DNA from: an uncultured Desulfuromonas sp.
GTDB taxonomy: Bacteria > Desulfobacterota > Desulfuromonadia > Desulfuromonadales > Trichloromonadaceae
Length of the DNA: 11,932 nucleotides
Direction: 5' to 3'
Assembly: GCA_937982495.1 (NCBI GenBank)
Contig: CALJLX010000039.1
Span: 1 to 11,932 of the forward strand
In this document: positions 7,293 through 11,932 of the stretch, piece by piece
How the letters are laid out: each line of letters begins with the position of its first letter
Position numbering within the stretch: position 1 is the first letter of the stretch
Program-made: the position numbers and the translations under genes
The notes under the pieces: model-generated
Told to the model about the DNA's origin: nothing
The model's database searches: none
The model's input: only the letters and a program-made list of their open reading frames with translations

Positions 7293-7322
7293 ATCCTACC
7301 CGCCCGAGGCATTCGCGGTCAA
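7293..7322 (-). promoter_or_regulatory. Sigma70-like promoter for the riboswitch/rod-like gene
   Basis: On the - strand, TTGACC (7322-7317) and TAGGAT (7298-7293) are separated by 18 bases. Transcription would start near 7286, just at the 5' edge of the riboswitch aptamer, which supports the call. Confidence 0.55.
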
Positions 7323-7358
7323 GACGTAAATCTTCCGCTACGGTAAGGATTTAGCGAG

Positions 7359-7406
7359 AATAATACAAGCCGCCCGGCCTTCTACCGCCGGGCGGCTTGT
7401 ATTATT
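7359..7406 (-). terminator. Intrinsic terminator of the NrfD-like gene
   Basis: A perfect 19-bp stem pairs 7359-7377 (AATAATACAAGCCGCCCGG) with 7388-7406 around a 10-base loop. The AT-rich stem base gives a U-containing tail in either direction. It begins 14 bases after the NrfD-like stop codon, isolating that gene from the rod-like gene. Confidence 0.82.
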
Positions 7407-7420
7407 TCGGGGAGCTTTTC

Positions 7421-8647
7421 TCAGTGGGTATGTGCGCCCAGTTCTTCGTCGGTGATGGCGACACCCTGGCAACTTGTCGCCGTCGAGCCGTCCGGCAGGT
7501 GGACGTGGCGGACCTCCAGGTCGAAAACCTTTTCCGCCAGGGTGTAGAGAAAGAGGCAGAGGGCGAAGCCGCCGACAACGATGCCGAGTTCCGCCAGGGA
7601 GGGGGTGTAACGCAACAGCCCGTCGAGGGTTTCGGTGGTGCCGGCGCGAACCGGCACGAGTTGCCCGGCGACGACGAAATCGTAACGCATGAAGAACATG
7701 CCGATCAGCGAGAGCACGCTCGCCACCGTCAGCCCCAGGGGATTGCGGAAGGAGGGGGTGAGGATCATGGCGAAGGGGATGAGCATGCCGAGCAGCACTT
7801 CGAAGACCCAGAAGTTGAAGGCCAAGGGGCCTTTCAGCAGGACCAGTAGCGCATCGTGCATTCCCTCCTGTTGCTGGTAGAGGCCGGAGATGAACCGCCA
7901 GATGGTCAGGAACATAAGGATGCCGAGAAGCAGAGCGAGGATGCGGCCGAGGAGGAAGAGGTAGTTGCGGTCGTGCCGGCAGAAATCGAGATCGCGGCAG
8001 CGCACCTTGAGATAATGCACCAGGCCCATTAGCGCCGTGCCGGAGGTCAGCGCGGTCACCACCAGATAAACGGGGGAGAAGACGCCGCTCCAGAAGGGGC
8101 GGGCGGAGAGCAGCCCGAAGACGCCGCCGAGGTTGGAGGGAGCGGCGATGGCGAGGATGAATCCCACCAGTCCGGTGTAGAAGGCGCCGACGCGGTTGGC
8201 CTTCATGCAGTAGTAGAACTCGACGATCAGAACCGCCAAATAGATGCCGTAGAGCGCGCCCATCCACCAGATGGGGGATTCCAGGTTGGGGCTGAGGACG
8301 GCGTAGATCACCAGGGCCAGCGGTTTTTCCAGTTCCATGGCGATGACGCCGAAACCGCAGACCAGCATGATGATGGCGAGGATGATCGCCCGGCGGGCCG
8401 AGGCGTGGAACTGCTCGATACCGAAGACGTGCCCGAGGCTGGAAATCAGGCACAACCCCGAGCAGGAGACGGCGAAGAAGACATAGCTGGAAATGAGAAT
8501 GCCCCAGGGAACCTCGCGGCTGGTGTTGTAGACATGGCTGTGACCCAGGGTGAAGACGGCGATCACCGCCGCCAGGCCGATGAGCATGCCCCCTCCGAGC
8601 AGGAGGAACCAATTGCTTTCCTTGGTTGAAGTGCCGATTTTAAGCAT
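7421..8647 (-). CDS. NrfD/PsrC-family membrane quinone oxidoreductase subunit
   Basis: 408 residues starting at the ATG complementary to 8645-8647, with GGAGGAGAC (8660-8652) upstream. About ten hydrophobic helices can be counted, beginning with WFLLLGGGMLIGL and ending with GIVVGGFALCLFLYTL. Loops carry conserved-looking residues of the NrfD/PsrC/HybB class, such as the AMELEKP segment after helix 3 and APSNLGG later. Family members exchange electrons between the menaquinone pool and a membrane-attached four-cluster ferredoxin subunit, but bind no cofactor other than quinone. Ten helices suggest the HybB/PsrC-like longer class. No ferredoxin-like or molybdopterin partner gene is adjacent: the gene has its own terminator and the upstream neighbour is divergent. 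It is therefore an orphan subunit that presumably pairs with proteins encoded elsewhere. Confidence 0.88.
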   Translation of the reverse strand: MLKIGTSTKESNWFLLLGGGMLIGLAAVIAVFTLGHSHVYNTSREVPWGILISSYVFFAVSCSGLCLISSLGHVFGIEQFHASARRAIILAIIMLVCGFGVIAMELEKPLALVIYAVLSPNLESPIWWMGALYGIYLAVLIVEFYYCMKANRVGAFYTGLVGFILAIAAPSNLGGVFGLLSARPFWSGVFSPVYLVVTALTSGTALMGLVHYLKVRCRDLDFCRHDRNYLFLLGRILALLLGILMFLTIWRFISGLYQQQEGMHDALLVLLKGPLAFNFWVFEVLLGMLIPFAMILTPSFRNPLGLTVASVLSLIGMFFMRYDFVVAGQLVPVRAGTTETLDGLLRYTPSLAELGIVVGGFALCLFLYTLAEKVFDLEVRHVHLPDGSTATSCQGVAITDEELGAHTH

Positions 8648-9035
8648 GATTGTCTCCTCCAGGGTGGGCGTTTTTCCGGACCGGATTTTGGCCGTTCGTC
8701 ATTTTAATTGGGTAAAAATCCGATAATTAATTAAAAAATTGAGCTTATATCAATTACGGTAGATAGTGAGTATTGAATGATTTGGCCTGGAGCAAAAGCC
8801 GTACCTATTGCCGGTGTAATCCGATTGATGCGTCTGTATATCCCAGAAAATTGACGTAAAATAGACATGAATTATTTTTCTCGCAAGTAATGTGGTTAAG
8901 CTTTCGTGTAAAGCTGCGTAGTGCGTCGAAGAGTAGCTACGGCAAATGACGGCACTGTGTCGGTCTTTTGGCCAGGGTTAGGAGTGCCCGTTTGCTGGGC
9001 CGGGGAAGGTGTTACCAAAATTATTCCGGTCGCAC

Positions 9036-9062
9036 TTGAATCGAGACAACCTCTGGTATAAT
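9036..9062 (+). promoter_or_regulatory. Extended -10 promoter for the peroxidase operon
   Basis: A consensus TATAAT at 9057-9062 is preceded by TGG, giving an extended -10 (TGnTATAAT). A TTGAAT at 9036-9041 is a partial -35 box at a short 15-base spacing, which extended -10 promoters tolerate. The predicted leader to the ATG at 9231 is about 160 bases. Confidence 0.6.
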
Positions 9063-9097
9063 TCATTACCGTCGGATGAAAATGACCCGCTTGGACC

Positions 9098-9115
9098 TTG
9101 CCCTTGCCCTTGCCC
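9098..9115 (+). repeat. Hexamer tandem repeat in the leader
   Basis: Three exact copies of TTGCCC in a row lie in the untranslated leader of the cytochrome c peroxidase gene. The tract is too short to be strongly unstable. Confidence 0.7.
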
Positions 9116-9230
9116 GACCTGTCCGCCTTTGGCTTGCCCTGTGCCTTCCGATTTTGGGGGCTTTGCGCGGTCAGCCGGGAAAAGCGGTTTTTCGATAACC
9201 CCGTCCATTCCATCGCGAGGAGGAAAAATT

Positions 9231-10358
9231 ATGAGACGACTGCTAGGTTGGGCGCTTTGCCTGATGTTGCTGGCGCCGGGGGTGATCCGGGCGGAGCAGG
9301 CCCTGCTCGGTCTGCCGCCGGTGCCGATTCCGGCGGGAAATCCCCAGACCCCGGAAAAGATCGCCCTCGGCGACAAGCTTTTTCACGACCAGCGCTTCAG
9401 TTCCACCGGCGAGGTCAGCTGCGCTACCTGCCACGACGCTAAAAAAGCCTTCACCGACAGCCCCCTGAAGGTTTCCGAGGGCATCGAGAAGCTGACCGGC
9501 ACCCGCAACGCGCCGACGGTCATCAACTCCGCCTATTTCACCACCCTTTTCTGGGACGGCCGCTCTCCCGATCTGGAAGATCAGTCCATTCATCCCTTCG
9601 TCAACCCCGTGGAAATGGGGCTGGCGAACCATGAGCCGATTCTGGCCATCGTGCGCAACGACCCCGAGTACGCGGCGGCCTTCCAACAGGTCTTCGGCAA
9701 GAGCGGCGAGCAGATCACTCTGACCGAGGTCATTCAGGCCATCGCCGCCTTCGAGCGCACCATTGTCGCCGGCGATACCCCCTTCGACCGCTGGTATTTC
9801 GCCGGCGACGGTCGCGGCATGAGCGACGCCGCCAAGCGCGGTTTCGAGGTCTTCATCGGCCAGGGGCGCTGCGTTTCCTGCCACGTCATCGAACAGACCC
9901 AGGCGCTTTTCACCGACAACCGTTTCCACAACATCGGCGTCGGCATCAACAACATCCAGCAGGATGTTCCCGAACTGGCCGGCGCCTTCCTCAAGGCCAA
10001 GACCGAAGGAATGGACGTGGACATCGCCGTGCTCACCGACAGCAAAACTTCGGAGCTGGGGCGTTTCGCCATCAGCGAACAGTTCGACGACATGGGCGCC
10101 TTCAAAACCTCGACCCTGCGCAATATCGCCGTGACCGCCCCCTACATGCACGACGGCAGTCTGGCGACCCTGCGCGATGTAGTCGTCCATTACAACAACG
10201 GCGGTTTCAGCAAGGAAGGGGAGCAGGTCAACGCCTTCCTCAGCGGCGGCATCCGCCCGCTGAATCTCAGTGAGCAGCAGATCGATGATCTGGTGGCCTT
10301 CATGGAAACGCTGACCAGCCCCCAATTCGTACAGACGGCTTCGGCCGAGCGGAAATAG
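9231..10358 (+). CDS. Di-heme cytochrome c peroxidase / MauG-family protein
   Basis: 375 residues. The start at 9231 is set by GAGGAGG (9217-9223, 7-base spacing) and by the signal peptide MRRLLGWALCLMLLAPGVIRA that begins there; the upstream in-frame extension lacks either. Two c-type heme motifs, CATCH (64-68) and CVSCH (214-218), mark the two domains of the bacterial CCP/MauG fold. M306 in PYMHDGS is the expected distal ligand of the electron-accepting heme. GTRNAPTVINSAYF and FWDGRSPDLEDQ are typical family segments. The protein would act in the periplasm, reducing hydrogen peroxide with electrons from small cytochromes, or oxidising a partner as MauG does. It leads an operon in which the next gene begins 11 bases on, and the SoxA-like cytochrome two genes downstream is a plausible electron donor. 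Confidence 0.93.
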   Translation: MRRLLGWALCLMLLAPGVIRAEQALLGLPPVPIPAGNPQTPEKIALGDKLFHDQRFSSTGEVSCATCHDAKKAFTDSPLKVSEGIEKLTGTRNAPTVINSAYFTTLFWDGRSPDLEDQSIHPFVNPVEMGLANHEPILAIVRNDPEYAAAFQQVFGKSGEQITLTEVIQAIAAFERTIVAGDTPFDRWYFAGDGRGMSDAAKRGFEVFIGQGRCVSCHVIEQTQALFTDNRFHNIGVGINNIQQDVPELAGAFLKAKTEGMDVDIAVLTDSKTSELGRFAISEQFDDMGAFKTSTLRNIAVTAPYMHDGSLATLRDVVVHYNNGGFSKEGEQVNAFLSGGIRPLNLSEQQIDDLVAFMETLTSPQFVQTASAERK

Positions 10359-10369
10359 AGGAGATGCCC

Positions 10370-11443
10370 ATGAACAAAACCATTCATCGTCGCGACTTTC
10401 TCAAGGGGGCCGGCGCCCTGGCCCTGGCCGCCAGCTTGCCGATCAACCTGGTTGAGCTGGCCTTCGCCGACAGCAGCCAGAACTTCACCTTCGCCTACAT
10501 TTCCGACGCCCATATCCAGCATATTTCCGGCAACAAGTTCGTGCGTAACTGGGATCGTGGCCTGATCCGCGCCGTCGCCGAGACCAATCTGCTCAATCCC
10601 AAGCCCGATTTCGTCTTCTTCGGCGGCGACCTCGCCCAACTCGGCACCAAGCCCGAACTCGACCACGGCGCCGAAATCATGTCATCCCTGCGCTACAAGA
10701 CCCATTACGTCATGGGCGAGCACGACTACTACCTCGACATGGGGGAATACTGGGAAAAGCTCTTCGGTCCCCAGTATTACAGCTTCGATCACAAGGGAGT
10801 GCATTTCATCGTCCTCAACAGCGTGCGCACCTACGACGACTGGACCTACAACCGCTGGCCGACCGCCGAGCAGCGCATGCTGGAGATGGCCGGGCTCGAC
10901 AACCCCAACGGTTCGCCCTTCATGGTCGGCGAGGTTCAGCGCAAGTGGCTGAAAGAAGATCTCGACAAGGTCGATAAAAAGACGCCGCTGGTGGTCCTCT
11001 CCCATTCCCCCTTGCAGAAGATTTACAAAGGCTGGAACTTCTGGACTGAGGATGCCGAGGAGATCCAGGCGCTACTTCAGCCCTTCGCCAAGGTCAGCGT
11101 CATTTATGGCCATGTCCATCAGATTCAGTACAACCAGATCGGCAACATCAGCTTCAACGCGGTGATGGCCACTGCCTGGCCCTGGCCCTATCCTCAGAGC
11201 TACGCCCAGGCCGAAAGCCTGCTACCGAAGATGACGGTGCCGATGAATCGGGCCGATCCCTTCTTCGAGCGGGACGCCACCGGCTGGCAGTTCATCAATA
11301 TGAATTCGGGGAACGTCGACATGACCTTCACCCTTTACAACAACGCCGTGCGCACGGTCCGCTACAACCCGAAAACCGGCCGGCCCGAGGATGTGACCTA
11401 TCAGGCCGAGGATGCCCGCATTCCGGCTCAAACCCACTATTAA
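10370..11443 (+). CDS. Tat-exported calcineurin-like metallophosphoesterase
   Basis: 357 residues. GAGGAG (10358-10363) is six bases before ATG10370 but directly abuts ATG10364, so 10370 is preferred. The N-terminus HRRDFLKGAGALALAASLP is a twin-arginine signal, meaning export in folded, metal-loaded form. Calcineurin-like motifs appear in order: D46-A-H48, G86-D87, the GNH position read as G116-E117-H118-D119, H212 in SHSP, and G247-H-V-H250. The Asn that normally bridges metal is Glu here. Such enzymes hydrolyse phosphomono- or diesters with a two-metal centre. The substrate cannot be told from sequence. It sits between two c-type cytochrome genes with 11- and 19-base gaps, so it is co-transcribed with periplasmic redox proteins. 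Confidence 0.9.
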   Translation: MNKTIHRRDFLKGAGALALAASLPINLVELAFADSSQNFTFAYISDAHIQHISGNKFVRNWDRGLIRAVAETNLLNPKPDFVFFGGDLAQLGTKPELDHGAEIMSSLRYKTHYVMGEHDYYLDMGEYWEKLFGPQYYSFDHKGVHFIVLNSVRTYDDWTYNRWPTAEQRMLEMAGLDNPNGSPFMVGEVQRKWLKEDLDKVDKKTPLVVLSHSPLQKIYKGWNFWTEDAEEIQALLQPFAKVSVIYGHVHQIQYNQIGNISFNAVMATAWPWPYPQSYAQAESLLPKMTVPMNRADPFFERDATGWQFINMNSGNVDMTFTLYNNAVRTVRYNPKTGRPEDVTYQAEDARIPAQTHY

Positions 11444-11462
11444 CCGATCAAGGAGACCTGAT

Positions 11463-11870
11463 ATGAAAGCTGTGAAGCTGACCGCCCTCATCCTGGGGCT
11501 GCTGCTGTGTGGCGCGGCTCTTCCCGCCCTGGCCGACGAATTCACCGAGGCCGACCTGAAGCGCTGGGAAGGGGAATACCAGTCGGTGGTGGAGAAGGGG
11601 CGGGCCCTCTGGGTCGGAACGCAATTGAGCAGCAACGGTGTCGCCTGCGCCCAGTGCCACCCCAACGCCGCCAACACCCATCCCGAAACCTATCCCAAAT
11701 TCCAGAAACAGATCGGCAAGGTCGCCGAACTGCGGCACATGATCAACTGGTGCATCCGCAATCCCCTGGAAGGGGTTGACCTCGGTTTCGACACCCCGGA
11801 AATGCTCGCCCTCGAAGCCTATATCGCCTGGGAACGGCGGAATGTGCCACTGGCGCCGGGCAAGCACTAA
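11463..11870 (+). CDS. Small mono-heme cytochrome c, SoxA-like
   Basis: 135 residues; AGGAG at 11451-11455 is seven bases before the ATG. A signal peptide of about 24 residues ends ALPALA-DE. One c-type heme motif, CAQCH, is at 62-66. The stretch after it, including MINWCIRNPLEG and EMLALEAYIAWERR, resembles the C-terminal heme domain of SoxA-type cytochromes, which in sulfur oxidation carry sulfur on a Cys. C100 or so in INWC could be equivalent to a SoxA-like Cys or simply structural. No soxXYZB genes are seen, so a Sox role is not supported. An electron-transfer role with the peroxidase two genes upstream is the simplest reading. Confidence 0.85.
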   Translation: MKAVKLTALILGLLLCGAALPALADEFTEADLKRWEGEYQSVVEKGRALWVGTQLSSNGVACAQCHPNAANTHPETYPKFQKQIGKVAELRHMINWCIRNPLEGVDLGFDTPEMLALEAYIAWERRNVPLAPGKH

Positions 11871-11885
11871 AAAGGGCGGCTGATG

Positions 11886-11932
11886 AAAAACGCCCATCTG
11901 CGGCGTTGCCCTCATCCTCGTCGTTGCGACGT
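11886..11932. repeat. Palindromic segment at right edge: dispersed repeat or terminator
   Basis: Two hairpins lie close together: AACGCC (11889-11894) with GGCGTT (11902-11907), and CGTCG (11919-11923) with CGACG (11927-11931). Read on the - strand, the first hairpin is followed by a T-run (GGCGTTTTTC), as in an intrinsic terminator for a gene beyond the edge. The layout also resembles dispersed repeats of Geobacter-type genomes. It is cut by the window end. Confidence 0.4.

Larger units (their letters stand above)
8648..9230. promoter_or_regulatory. Divergent control region (NrfD-like gene left, peroxidase operon right)
   Basis: 583 bases with no convincing gene. The left half (about 8695-8880) is AT-rich, unlike the rest of the window. 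It holds an inverted repeat AATTGA-N7-TCAATT (8737-8755), similar to but one base wider than an FNR/CRP site, and overlapping a weak - strand promoter candidate (TTGATA at 8753-8748). A weak + strand promoter candidate, TTGACG-N16-TATTTT, lies at 8851-8878. The stretch 8880-9030 shows only short stems that I could not assign to any known RNA. Confidence 0.5.

Noticed and set aside
7127..7312. N-terminal extension of the rod-like protein
   Set aside because: It would translate the c-di-GMP riboswitch; the start at 7126 has GGGAGG upstream and begins the family-conserved N-terminus.
7338..8612. Second - strand frame overlapping the NrfD-like gene
   Set aside because: It gives a Pro/Arg/His-rich product and reads through the terminator; the other frame gives ten clean membrane helices.
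8978..8999. Possible sigma54 (-24/-12) promoter, GG...GC near GGAGTGCCCGTTTGC
   Set aside because: The spacing between GG and GC is 11 rather than the required 10, and the flanking consensus is poor.
8896..9213. - strand open frame of 105 codons in the divergent region
   Set aside because: No ribosome binding site or recognisable protein, and it runs across the extended -10 promoter.
9009..9230. Upstream in-frame extension of the cytochrome c peroxidase
   Set aside because: It would place an internal hydrophobic signal peptide at residue 75 and contains the promoter -10 box; ATG9231 has an ideal ribosome binding site.
11883..11932. ATG opening a possible further gene after the cytochrome
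   Set aside because: The reading frame passes through two palindromes and gives an Arg/Cys/His-rich peptide; no adequate ribosome binding site.

Overview
GC-rich bacterial DNA, most likely from a Desulfuromonadia/Geobacter-type organism. This assignment is inferred from a GEMM-I cyclic-di-GMP riboswitch, several exported c-type cytochrome/peroxidase genes and a palindromic element; no rRNA or other taxonomic marker is present. The window holds eight complete genes, one gene entering from the left edge, and several RNA or regulatory elements.

Left part (1-6780, + strand). Five closely spaced genes end at a strong terminator. They are: (1) the C-terminal end of a protein built of 10-residue repeats, each with one Cys and a Pro five residues later; (2) a radical SAM/SPASM enzyme with an N-terminal PqqD-like peptide-recognition domain; (3) a 727-residue protein with an eCIS_core (DUF4157) domain, a second HExxH metalloprotease-like region and C-terminal LysM-like repeats; (4) a small unrecognised protein whose TTG start overlaps the preceding stop; (5) an M6-family metalloprotease with two C-terminal P-domains and no signal peptide. 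eCIS_core domains are typical of proteins tied to extracellular contractile injection systems (phage-tail-like particles). My reading is an effector/cargo module of such a system combined with a peptide-modifying radical SAM enzyme and its candidate substrate. The tail-structure genes are not in the window, so this is an inference.

Middle part (6781-8647, - strand). A 113-residue flagellar rod-like protein lies behind a sigma70-like promoter, a clear c-di-GMP-I riboswitch and a possible hairpin over its ribosome binding site. Upstream of it is a single 10-helix NrfD/PsrC-type quinone-reactive membrane subunit with its own terminator and no iron-sulfur partner beside it.

Right part (8648-11932). 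A 583-base divergent control region leads into a + strand operon for the cell envelope. It encodes a di-heme cytochrome c peroxidase/MauG-family protein, a Tat-exported calcineurin-like phosphoesterase and a small SoxA-like mono-heme cytochrome c. The window ends in a palindromic segment that looks like a dispersed repeat or a terminator for a gene beyond the edge.
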